Part shown: positions 48,543 to 57,381 of the stretch, piece by piece | Layout: each line of letters starts with the position of its first letter | Numbering within the stretch: the first letter of the stretch is position 1 | Assembly: GCA_002686595.1 (NCBI GenBank) | Contig: NYXZ01000108.1 | Location: 1-64,000, forward strand | Direction of reading: 5' to 3' | DNA: 64,000 nucleotides | Origin: Planctomycetota bacterium | Lineage (GTDB): Bacteria > Planctomycetota > UBA1135 > GCA-002686595 | Translations under genes and position numbers: made by a program | Notes under the pieces: model-generated | The model's database searches: none | Told to the model about the DNA's origin: nothing | Seen by the model: the letters and a program-made list of their open reading frames with translations, nothing else

Positions 48543-49753
48543 CGCTCCTCCTCGCGCAGGACACGCAGATCAACCTCGTGTACCCGGCGCCCGCGCATTT
48601 CATTCACCACCAGTTCCAAGCCGCCCGCACTGACCCGATCTCCCGCCCGGGGCATGCGGCCGAGCAGGGCCAGCACCAATCCCGCCACGGTCTCGAACTC
48701 ACGGGGCACCAGTTTGCGTCCGAAGAGCTCGTTCCAGTCGCGGATGGAGAGTTGGCCCGAAACCCTAAAACGCCCCTCGCCCAGGGGTACCACCGCCGGT
48801 CGGCGACCCTCCTCTTCCGTGCGCAGGTCCCCCACCAGCTCCTCAAAAACGTCCTCCACGGTGACGATGCCCGCCGTCCCGCCCCACTCGTCCACCACCA
48901 CCGCTTCCGAAGTCCGGTCCTCGCGGAAGGTGTCCAACAGGTCCAGGGCCGAGGCCACTTCAGGTACGAATTTGACGGGCATCACCAACTGGTCAACTGG
49001 CCGCTCGGGCCAGCGCAGAAGATCCCTGACCTTGACGCAGCCAAGTACGCGATCGATGCCTCCGTCCACCACCGGAAGCCATGAGCGGCGTTCTTCAATG
49101 GCCTGGGAAATAGCGGGCGAGGCATCCTCCGCCGCCAGGTCCAGGGCGGTGATATCGACCCGCGGCGTCATGATTTCCCGCACGCGGATACTGTCGAGCT
49201 CGACAATTTCCGCCAGGAGGTCAGCCTCATCGGCCAGCAGGTCCTCGCCGGCGCTGCGCTCGAGAACCTCAGCCAAGGCTTCTGTGGTGATCCCCTGCTC
49301 CGGTTTGCCGGCCTCTCCGAGGGCGCGCAGGATGACCTCTATGACGGCGTTGGCGGCGCGGCGCGCAGGGGCCAGGATCTGGACCACTGCCGCCAGCGGC
49401 AGCGCCGTGAAGCGCGCCACGGCGCGGGGCGCCCGCAGGCCCAGGGTCTTGGGCAGGATCTCGCCGCACAGGACAATGGCCAGCAGAGCAACTGCCGCGG
49501 CGGCCAGGGGACTCCAGCCTGCGCCGGCGGCCAAACGTGGCACGAGGGCGAAGAAGACCAAGTTGACCACCAAGTTGCCCAGCAGTACAGAAACCAGCAA
49601 GTCCCGCGGATGCTCTAGCAGCTGCTTGGCCCGGGGCCCGGCGTTTTCCTGATCCTCTGGCCCCAGAGAAAAGAGGGCGGCCTCGGAGGCCGCGAAAAAG
49701 GCCGAAACCGTCAACAGCGAGAGGGCCACTCCGACGGGCAGAAAAGCCTCCAT
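48539..49753 (-). CDS. CNNM/DUF21 + CBS + CorC_HlyC domain protein
   Basis: FFAASEAALFSLG, GEILPKTLGLRAP, VREIMTPRVDITALD, VVDEWGGTAGIVTVEDVFEELVGDLRTE. Confidence 0.93.
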   Translation of the reverse strand: MEAFLPVGVALSLLTVSAFFAASEAALFSLGPEDQENAGPRAKQLLEHPRDLLVSVLLGNLVVNLVFFALVPRLAAGAGWSPLAAAAVALLAIVLCGEILPKTLGLRAPRAVARFTALPLAAVVQILAPARRAANAVIEVILRALGEAGKPEQGITTEALAEVLERSAGEDLLADEADLLAEIVELDSIRVREIMTPRVDITALDLAAEDASPAISQAIEERRSWLPVVDGGIDRVLGCVKVRDLLRWPERPVDQLVMPVKFVPEVASALDLLDTFREDRTSEAVVVDEWGGTAGIVTVEDVFEELVGDLRTEEEGRRPAVVPLGEGRFRVSGQLSIRDWNELFGRKLVPREFETVAGLVLALLGRMPRAGDRVSAGGLELVVNEMRGRRVHEVDLRVLREEER

Positions 49754-51408
49754 CAGACCGTGCCTCCCGTCTGGCCCGCGTCACGGGCCGTGCCATCAGT
49801 CACAATCCGCGTGGGTTGCTCTCCATCAGCGGCCCCCGCCAAGGGCAGGCGCACCTCGACCCGAAAGCCAGCACCGGGGCTGCTGGCCAGGCGCACCTCG
49901 CCGCCGTGATCAGCCGCCACCTGGTGCACGATGGCCAGGCCGAGACCGCTGCCGCGTCCGCTGTCATCGGTGGTGAAGAAGAGGTCCGGGGCCCGGGCCA
50001 GGAGTTCTTCCGCCAACCCCGGTCCGTTGTCCGCCACCACCAGATGGAGTTGCTGGCCGCGGCGCTCGACTGAAATGTCCACGCGCGGCGCTGGGGCAGC
50101 CGCCTTCGCCTCAGCCGCTGGCACGCTCTCAAACGCGTCCAGGGCATTGGCCAGCAGGTTGAGCACCGCCTGGCCAAGTTCGTTGGCCTCGCCCAGGATG
50201 GGTGGCATGGCGCGCAGGGCTCCCAGCGCCGCCTCCCCTCGTTCCGCGCCCACCGTGAGCACCAGCTCCACGCCCAGGGCCCGAGCCCGGTGGGCCACCA
50301 GGGCCAGCGAGTCTTCCACCGGTCCGGCCAGGGAGATGGGCTCCGGCTGGGTGCGGCGCGGCGTGAAACGCAGCAGCTTGCCCACGGTCTGCCCGATGCG
50401 TTCCAGGCCGGAACGCAAGAGGGCGTGGTAGCGGCGCCGACCCTCGCCCTCTACCTGGCCCGTGTCCAGGGCTTCCACGGCATTCAGCAAGCCCCCCAGG
50501 GGGTTGTTGATCTCGTGGGCGATGCCCGCGGCCAACTCGCCTGTGGCCGCCAGGCGGCGCTGGGTCATGGCCGCCGCTTCCGCTGCCCGGGCTTGGGCCG
50601 TGGCCCGACGCACTTCCGCCTGCAGCGCCGCATCGTGGCCTTCGATGCGCTCCGCCATGGAGTTGAAGGTGCCCATCAGGCTGGCGATTTCACCGTGTAG
50701 GCGCGGCGGCTTGACGCGGGCGGAAAAGTCGCCGTCGCTGACCCGGCGTGCGGTGCCGGCCAGGGCTTGGACGGGGCTCAGCACGAAACGCCGCAGACCC
50801 GTGAATGTGACCCAGGTCATGAGCAGGGTCGAAAACAGAAAGGCCGGCAGCAAACTGGTGAACAGCTCGCCGCGGTCCACGGTACTCGGATAGGGAAACC
50901 AGCAACCGCCCCAGGCACCCAGGTTGTCGTCGCCGTCCCGCTCTCCATGGCTGAGCAGGTCGCGGGCGGGTGTTCCCGGGGGAAAGATCGGCAGGGCCAA
51001 TCCGCCGGCGGCAGCCCTGGAGAGCCCCGAGTCGGCGGCCGCGGCGATGGCCCGCAGGACCTCCTGGCGGGGAAAGTCCCCCTCGCGTTGGCCGCTGCCC
51101 AGGGGGTTGAGCCAAACGCCCTGGGGTTGGATGTCACCGGCCTCGTCGCTGGTCCAGGCGCGGCCCAGGATGACCGCATCCGGAAAGTGGCGCCAATAGG
51201 GCCAACGCAGGATCTCGGCCACATTGAGTTCGCCCCCGGGTTCGATGGAGGCGCGCATGGTGTACTCGACAAAACCGGCCAGTTCCCGGGCCAGCTCCAG
51301 CCGATCGGCGGCCATCTTGCGCGTCAAGAGGCCCAGGCCGGCGCCGAAGACCGAGAGGTTCACTCCCGCCACCAGCAGCAACACGCCCAACCGCAGGGGC
51401 ACCCTCAC
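49753..51408 (-). CDS. Membrane sensor histidine kinase (HAMP, HisKA, HATPase_c)
   Basis: HAMP region; RRLAATGELAAGIAHEINNPLGGLLNAVEAL; ADNGPGLAEEL...GRGSGLGLAIVHQVAADHGG. Confidence 0.93.
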   Translation of the reverse strand: MRVPLRLGVLLLVAGVNLSVFGAGLGLLTRKMAADRLELARELAGFVEYTMRASIEPGGELNVAEILRWPYWRHFPDAVILGRAWTSDEAGDIQPQGVWLNPLGSGQREGDFPRQEVLRAIAAAADSGLSRAAAGGLALPIFPPGTPARDLLSHGERDGDDNLGAWGGCWFPYPSTVDRGELFTSLLPAFLFSTLLMTWVTFTGLRRFVLSPVQALAGTARRVSDGDFSARVKPPRLHGEIASLMGTFNSMAERIEGHDAALQAEVRRATAQARAAEAAAMTQRRLAATGELAAGIAHEINNPLGGLLNAVEALDTGQVEGEGRRRYHALLRSGLERIGQTVGKLLRFTPRRTQPEPISLAGPVEDSLALVAHRARALGVELVLTVGAERGEAALGALRAMPPILGEANELGQAVLNLLANALDAFESVPAAEAKAAAPAPRVDISVERRGQQLHLVVADNGPGLAEELLARAPDLFFTTDDSGRGSGLGLAIVHQVAADHGGEVRLASSPGAGFRVEVRLPLAGAADGEQPTRIVTDGTARDAGQTGGTV

Positions 51409-51445
51409 GACCTCTGTCCTGGTTCCGGTACAGGTGGCGCGTGCA

Positions 51446-52600
51446 TCAGACGGAACCCAGCTGTCCCATGATTTCCATCAGGGGCATGAAAAGGGCCACG
51501 ACGATAAAGCCCACGAAGCCGGCCATGACGAGCAAGAGGGCCGGTTCCAGCAGCTTGAACATGGCGTCAATGCGCCGTTCCAGTTGCACCTCATAGGCGT
51601 CGGCCACCTTGAGCAACATGCGGTCGAGCTCGCCGGTTTCCTCGCCCACATCAACCATGTTGACGACCAGGTCATCAAAGAGCCCGGTGTCCCCCATGGG
51701 ACGGGCGATGCCCTCGCCTTCGCGCACGGTACGGCGAATGTCCTCGACGCCGGCCATCAGGACTTCGTTCTGCGTTGCGTCGCGCACGATGCCCAGGGCG
51801 TCGAGGTGCGGCACACCGGCTTCGATCAGGGTGCCGAAGGTGCGGGCGAAGGTCGCCACCAAGGAACGCGAGACCACGGCCCCGAGCCCCGGCAGCTTGA
51901 GCAGCAGGGAGTGCATGCGGTAGCGGTAGTCGCCGCCCCGGCGCATCAGGACACCATGGAGGAAGAGCAAGAGCAGCGGCGTGCCGAAGACCAGATACCA
52001 CCACTTGATCATGAAGGCCGAGAGGTCCAACAGCAACTGCGTGACACCGGGCAGGGTGATGCCGAAGGAGGTGAAGATTTCCTCGAACTTGGGGATCACG
52101 AAGACTATCACGGCGCTGACCACGGAGAGGGCCACGACGACGATCACGCTCGGGTAGATCATGGCGCCCTTGACCCGCGAGCGGATCTCCGCCGCCCGTT
52201 CCCGGAAGGTGGCCAGACGATTCAGAATGCGATCGAGTACACCACCGGCTTCACCGGCGCGCACCATGCTCGAATAGAACTGGTCGAAGATGGTATCGAA
52301 CTTGCCCATGGCCTCGGACAGGGGCGTGCCGCCGGAGACATCCTCCACCAGACTGCGCAGCACATCCTTGAAGGGGCCGGGTTTGGTCTGGCCTTCGAGA
52401 ATGGTGAGGGCCTTGACCACGGGGATGCCGGCTTCCGAGAGGGTGGCCAGTTGAATGGTGAAGTCCGATACCAGTTGGGCTTTGACGCGCCCCGTACGAA
52501 TGGGGCGCGTGGGGCGTCCGGAGCCGCCTGCTCCAGTAGCGGGGGCAGCGGGTGCCCCCGACTCGGCGCGCGGTGTGTTCCTGCGTATTTTCTTGGCCAT
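51446..52600 (-). CDS. Type II secretion/type IV pilus inner-membrane platform protein (PilC/GspF)
   Basis: FTIQLATLSEAGIPVVKALTILEGQ, MVRAGEAGGVLDRIL, FARTFGTLIEAGVPHLDAL, VGEETGELDRMLLKVADAYE. Confidence 0.95.
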   Translation of the reverse strand: MAKKIRRNTPRAESGAPAAPATGAGGSGRPTRPIRTGRVKAQLVSDFTIQLATLSEAGIPVVKALTILEGQTKPGPFKDVLRSLVEDVSGGTPLSEAMGKFDTIFDQFYSSMVRAGEAGGVLDRILNRLATFRERAAEIRSRVKGAMIYPSVIVVVALSVVSAVIVFVIPKFEEIFTSFGITLPGVTQLLLDLSAFMIKWWYLVFGTPLLLLFLHGVLMRRGGDYRYRMHSLLLKLPGLGAVVSRSLVATFARTFGTLIEAGVPHLDALGIVRDATQNEVLMAGVEDIRRTVREGEGIARPMGDTGLFDDLVVNMVDVGEETGELDRMLLKVADAYEVQLERRIDAMFKLLEPALLLVMAGFVGFIVVALFMPLMEIMGQLGSV

Positions 52601-52676
52601 GGTTTCTGGGCGGGACTCTACCCCCCGACGGGGATGGGGAACAGTAACAGGGCAGACAAGATCCTGCCTAACAACC

Positions 52677-54359
52677 TCAGACTCCGGTTTCCCGCAACAC
52701 TTCCTCGATGGTGCTGCGCCCCTCGGTCACCATGCGCAAGCCACTTTCGCGCAGGGTACGCATGCCACCGGCGATGGCCTTGCGGCGCAACACCTCGGAT
52801 GAGTCCCCGTCGAGGATGGCCGTGCGCAGTTGTTGATCAACGCGCATGACCTCAAAAATGCCCACGCGCCCGCGGTAGCCCGTGTGGTGGCACTCCTCGC
52901 AGCCCTTGCCGTAGTAGAAGGATGTGCCGCGCAGGGCTTCCCCATGGGGACCGAGCTGCATCAGCACTTCCTCGTCCGGCTCATAGGCCGTGGAACAGTT
53001 GGCGCAGATAGTACGCAGCAACCTCTGGGCCACCACCGCCTCCAGGGTGGCAGTAATAAGGAAGGGCGCCACGCCCATGTCCACCAGGCGTGTAACCGTA
53101 CTCGGAGCATCGTTGGTGTGTACGGTCGAAAAAACCAGGTGGCCGGTCAGGCTGGCCTCAACGGCCACGGCGGCGGTCTCCGGATCGCGCACCTCTCCGA
53201 TCAGGATCATGTCCGGGTCCTGGCGCAGGACCGTGCGCAGGACCGCCGCATAGGTCACGCCGATATCCTCGTTGACCGGCACCTGCACGATGCCCTCGAT
53301 GTCGTACTCCACCGGATCCTCGGTGGTGATGATCTTGATCTCCGGCCGACTGGCCTCGGTCAGCATGGCGTAGAGGGTGGTGGTCTTGCCGGAACCGGTG
53401 GGGCCCGTGACCAGGATGATGCCGTGGGGCAAACTCGTCAGGGCGCGCAGCTCTTCCTCTTCCGTGGGCCCCAGGCCGAGGGCCGGCAGGCTGAGGTTCA
53501 CTGCGCTGCGGTCCAAGACGCGCATGACGCAACCCTCGCCTGAAACGCTCGGGAGCGTGGCCACGCGCAGGTCCACCGGGCGGCCATCGATGGATAGCTC
53601 GATGCGCCCATCCTGGGGCAGTCGCGTTTCGGTGATATCCAAGTCGCTCATGACCTTGATGCGGCTGACCAGAGGCAGGGCCAGGTGCGCCGGCGGGGCT
53701 TCCACCTCGAAGAGCGAGCCATCCACGCGATAACGGATCCGGAAACTGTCCTCGAAGACTTCGAAGTGCACATCGCTGGCGCGGTCCCGCACGGCGCGGT
53801 GCAGGAGCGAGTTCAACAGACGCACCACCGGTAGACTGGCGGCGGCGGACTCCGGATCCGCATCACTGGTGGCGCTGGCGGCGGCGGCGATGGCATCGGC
53901 CAGGGAAGCTTCCTCGCCGTAGTGCTCGCTGACCTTGGCCCGCAGCGCCTGTTCCTCCGCCACGGCCCCGCGCACTTCCATGCCGGTGGTGAACGAAAGG
54001 TCCTGCAACACGGCCGTGTTGAGCGGATCCGCCAGGGCCACGGTCAGGATGCTGCCCTCCAGGCGCAGGGGCAACACGCAGTAGGTGTGAGCCGTGGAGC
54101 TATCGACCAACTCCAGGGCCTCGTCCATGGGCGTGCCCGAGGTCAAGTCCACGGTTTCCATGCCCGCTTGCACGGCCAGGGCACCGCTCACATCACCGGC
54201 GGAGCAGTGGCCCAGTTCAACGAGGCACTGGCCGATCAAGCCACCGTGCTTGCGCTGCTCTTCCAGGCCCTCCTGGACCTGCCCCTCCCGCACAGCGCCA
54301 CGCTCCTTGAGGATCTGGCCCAGCAGGCGTCGGCCCCCGGCCGTGTCGGTTGCGCTCAC
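52677..54359 (-). CDS. PilB/GspE-family assembly ATPase
   Basis: VTGPTGSGKTTTLYAML, TTEDPVEYDIEGIVQV, LRQDPDMILIGEVRDPETA, C-x2-C zinc region CANC..CEEC. Confidence 0.95.
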   Translation of the reverse strand: MSATDTAGGRRLLGQILKERGAVREGQVQEGLEEQRKHGGLIGQCLVELGHCSAGDVSGALAVQAGMETVDLTSGTPMDEALELVDSSTAHTYCVLPLRLEGSILTVALADPLNTAVLQDLSFTTGMEVRGAVAEEQALRAKVSEHYGEEASLADAIAAAASATSDADPESAAASLPVVRLLNSLLHRAVRDRASDVHFEVFEDSFRIRYRVDGSLFEVEAPPAHLALPLVSRIKVMSDLDITETRLPQDGRIELSIDGRPVDLRVATLPSVSGEGCVMRVLDRSAVNLSLPALGLGPTEEEELRALTSLPHGIILVTGPTGSGKTTTLYAMLTEASRPEIKIITTEDPVEYDIEGIVQVPVNEDIGVTYAAVLRTVLRQDPDMILIGEVRDPETAAVAVEASLTGHLVFSTVHTNDAPSTVTRLVDMGVAPFLITATLEAVVAQRLLRTICANCSTAYEPDEEVLMQLGPHGEALRGTSFYYGKGCEECHHTGYRGRVGIFEVMRVDQQLRTAILDGDSSEVLRRKAIAGGMRTLRESGLRMVTEGRSTIEEVLRETGV

Positions 54360-55408
54360 AGGCGCGCCTCCAGGTCCCGCGGATCTTGACTGCCCTCCAG
54401 GGCGCTCTCACGGCTGATACGCCCGGCCTGTACCAGGTCGTAGAGGAAGTCGTCCATGGTGACCATGCCCGTCCGGCGCGAGGTCTGGATGGTCGACTGG
54501 ATTTTGTTCGTCTCGTTCTTGCGGATCAAGTTGCCGATGGCGTTGTTGTTGATCATCACCTCAAAGGCCGCCGCGCGCCCCTTGCCATCCGCGGTGGGCA
54601 GTAGGATCTGGGAGATGACCGCCACCAAGGAGACGCTCAACTGGGCGCGGATCTGTTCCTGCTGGTTGGCCGGGAAGGCGTCGACGATGCGGTTGACGGT
54701 GCGCGCGCTGCCGGTGGTGTGCAGCGTGCCAAAGACCAGGTGTCCGGTTTCGGCGGCGGTGATAGCAGCGGAGATTGTCTCCAAGTCGCGCATCTCACCC
54801 AACAAGATCACATCTGGGTCCTGGCGCAGGACGCGCCGCATGGCCTCGGGGAAGCCATCCACATCGGCGCCGATCTCGCGCTGGGTGACCACGCCCTGAC
54901 CATGGCTGTGGTAGTACTCGATGGGATCCTCAATGGTGACGATGTGCCGCTCCTGGTTCTGGTTGATCCAATCCACCATGGAAGCCAGGGTGGTCGTCTT
55001 GCCTGAGCCCGTGGGACCGGTGACCAGGATCAAGCCGCGCGGACGCTTGAGGAGCTCTATACAGGTCTCCGGGAGTCCGATTTGATCGAAGGTGAGCAGG
55101 CGCGAGGGAATCAGACGCAGGATCGCCGTGTAGCGGCCACGTTGGCGCAGAACGCTGATGCGAAAGCGGTTGCCGTCGGTGTGGGCCAAGCCGAAGTCGG
55201 TGGTGCCGCCTTCCTCCGCCTCGCGCCAGTGGCGCTCGTCACAGAGTTCGCGACAGAGGCTCTCCACATCCTCATCCGTGAGCACCTCGCTCCCCATGGA
55301 GACCAAGCCACCATGGATGCGCGCCACCGGTGCCCGCCCCGGGTTAAGGTGCAGGTCGGAGGCACCGACTTCGATGGCCATGGTCATCAGTTGCTGGGAG
55401 CGGGTCAT
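54356..55408 (-). CDS. pilT: PilT-family retraction ATPase
   Basis: MAIEVGASDLHLNPGRAPVARIHG, VTGPTGSGKTTTLASMVDWIN, LRQDPDVILLGEMRDLETI, FGTLHTTGSARTVNRIVDAFP. Confidence 0.95.
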   Translation of the reverse strand: MTRSQQLMTMAIEVGASDLHLNPGRAPVARIHGGLVSMGSEVLTDEDVESLCRELCDERHWREAEEGGTTDFGLAHTDGNRFRISVLRQRGRYTAILRLIPSRLLTFDQIGLPETCIELLKRPRGLILVTGPTGSGKTTTLASMVDWINQNQERHIVTIEDPIEYYHSHGQGVVTQREIGADVDGFPEAMRRVLRQDPDVILLGEMRDLETISAAITAAETGHLVFGTLHTTGSARTVNRIVDAFPANQQEQIRAQLSVSLVAVISQILLPTADGKGRAAAFEVMINNNAIGNLIRKNETNKIQSTIQTSRRTGMVTMDDFLYDLVQAGRISRESALEGSQDPRDLEARL

Positions 55409-55461
55409 GACATATCCTCAACGTGGGGGCCTGGGATTAGTGTATTCGACATGGGTCAGAT

Positions 55462-57117
55462 CTAGCCATCGCTGCGCGTTACGCGCAGCACTTCCTCCAG
55501 ACTGGTGACACCTTCGAGCACCTTGCGTGCACCATCACTGAGCAGGGGTTCGAGGGCACCCGTGGCCTGGGCCGTGCCTCGGATTGCCTCCAGGCTGTCG
55601 CCGCGGAATGTGGCTTCACGCATTTCATTGTCCATGGAAAGCAGCTCGAAGAGGCCCGCTCGGCCTCGGTAGCCCGTGCCCTCGCACAACCGACAACCGG
55701 TGGGCCGGTGAAACGGATGTCCGGCAATGCTGGCCACATCCAAGCCCAGGGCACGCACTTGTTCCGGCGCCGGCTGATAGGCCTCGCGGCAGTCCTGGCA
55801 CAGGCTGCGCACCAGTCGCTGGGCGACAATGGCCTGGACGGAGGCGGAAACCAGGAACGGCTTGATGCCCAGATCCGAAAGGCGCGTCAAGGCGCCGGCG
55901 GCATCGTTGGTGTGCAGGGTTGAAAAAACCAGGTGTCCCGTGAGGGCCGCCTGAATGGCGATCTCCGCCGTCTCCAGGTCTCGGATCTCACCCACCAGAA
56001 TCACATCCGGCGCACAACGCAACATGGACTTCAAAATGCGCGCGAAGCTGAGGCCGATGCGCGGCGCCACCTGTACCTGGTTAATGCCGGGGATGTGGTA
56101 TTCCACGGGATCCTCGGCGGTGATGATCTTTATATCTGGACGGTTCAGTTCCGCCAGGGCCGCGTAGAGCGTGGTGGTCTTGCCAGAGCCAGTGGGACCG
56201 GTCACCAGGCAGATGCCGTGGGGATGGCGGATGACATCGTCAAACCAGCGCAGGGCCGGGCCGGAGAAGCCCAGGTCCTTGAGGGACAGGAGGCCCGCGG
56301 ACCTGTCGAGCAGTCGCATGACCATGGATTCCCCGTGGCTGGCGGGCAGGATCGAGGCGCGCACATCGATGGGACGCCCGTCAATGGTCAACCCGATGCG
56401 CCCGTCCTGGGGCTTGCGCTTCTCGGCGATGTCCATGCTGGCCATGATTTTCAGACGGCTCATCAAGGGCGCCGCCAAATGTTCCGGGTGCTCCGCCACA
56501 TCGCGCAGGATGCCGTCCACGCGATAGCGCACGCGCAGCCGTCCGTGGCCCGGCTCCACATGGATATCGCTGGCCCGCGTCTCCAGGGCATCGCGGAACA
56601 TGCGCGTCACCAAGCGGATGATCGGGGCGTCATCCCCCTCTTCGTCGGTGCCCATGCTGGCCGCCACGCCGGCCTCGTCACCGCCCCCCTCGCCGCTGCC
56701 GTAGTAGCGCGCCAGGGCTTGCTTCAGCGCCTCGGGCGTGGCCAGGGCACAGGTCACCTCGCCGCCGATCAGGAACGAGAGTTGATCCGCGACGATGCGC
56801 TTGAAGGGATCGTCCACCGCCACCACCAAGCGCCCCTGTTTCTCAGTCAGGGGCACGATGCCCTGCTCCAGGGCCACCTCGGCTGGAATGCGCTCCACGA
56901 TTTCCGCGGCCACGCGCCCCTTGGAGAGATCGACGAAGGGCATGCCCTGTTGCTTGGCCAGGGCGCGCATCACGGTGATCTCGTCCGCATGGCCCAAACG
57001 CACCAGGGCCTCGCCCAAACGCATCCCACCTCCCTGCTGCAGACCGATGGCCTCGCGCACTTGCGATTCGTCTACCGCGCCAGAGGCGATCAGGAGTTCA
57101 CCGAGGGGTTTGGTCAA
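55462..57117 (-). CDS. Second PilB/GspE-family assembly ATPase
   Basis: VTGPTGSGKTTTLYAALAEL, TAEDPVEYHIPGINQV, LRCAPDVILVGEIRDLETAE, GCRLCEGTGYRGRAG. Confidence 0.94.
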   Translation of the reverse strand: MTKPLGELLIASGAVDESQVREAIGLQQGGGMRLGEALVRLGHADEITVMRALAKQQGMPFVDLSKGRVAAEIVERIPAEVALEQGIVPLTEKQGRLVVAVDDPFKRIVADQLSFLIGGEVTCALATPEALKQALARYYGSGEGGGDEAGVAASMGTDEEGDDAPIIRLVTRMFRDALETRASDIHVEPGHGRLRVRYRVDGILRDVAEHPEHLAAPLMSRLKIMASMDIAEKRKPQDGRIGLTIDGRPIDVRASILPASHGESMVMRLLDRSAGLLSLKDLGFSGPALRWFDDVIRHPHGICLVTGPTGSGKTTTLYAALAELNRPDIKIITAEDPVEYHIPGINQVQVAPRIGLSFARILKSMLRCAPDVILVGEIRDLETAEIAIQAALTGHLVFSTLHTNDAAGALTRLSDLGIKPFLVSASVQAIVAQRLVRSLCQDCREAYQPAPEQVRALGLDVASIAGHPFHRPTGCRLCEGTGYRGRAGLFELLSMDNEMREATFRGDSLEAIRGTAQATGALEPLLSDGARKVLEGVTSLEEVLRVTRSDG

Positions 57118-57270
57118 GGCAGGACCCGGGGGAGGGGCGTCCTCGCCCTACCGCCTAGGCGGGGGAAGTTGCCCGGGAAAAGCCAGCCTACGCGTCCCGG
57201 AGCGTCCGATCCAGGCCGCCGCCCAGAGCGCTTGACAGATTGCCGCCAGCGGCACTGCCGGCGCGCCCAG

Positions 57271-57330
57271 CGCCGGCGCCCACCATCGCCACCAGCGGCG
57301 GCGCCCATCATCGCCCCCACCGGCGGCGCC
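57271..57330. repeat. 25-bp tandem repeat x2.4 in the gap between the second ATPase and the DUF1573 gene
   Basis: CGCCGGCGCCCACCATCGCCACCAG / CGGCGGCGCCCATCATCGCCCCCAC / CGGCGGCGCC. Confidence 0.85.
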
Positions 57331-57381
57331 TCAGGGGGGCCAGAGCTCCTCGCCCTGACTGACTGGACCGCGCCCCGCTTC

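Noticed and set aside
51224-52849. 541-aa plus-strand ORF
   Set aside because: Antisense to pilC/gspF and the histidine kinase; His/Asp/Gln/Gly-rich shadow composition.
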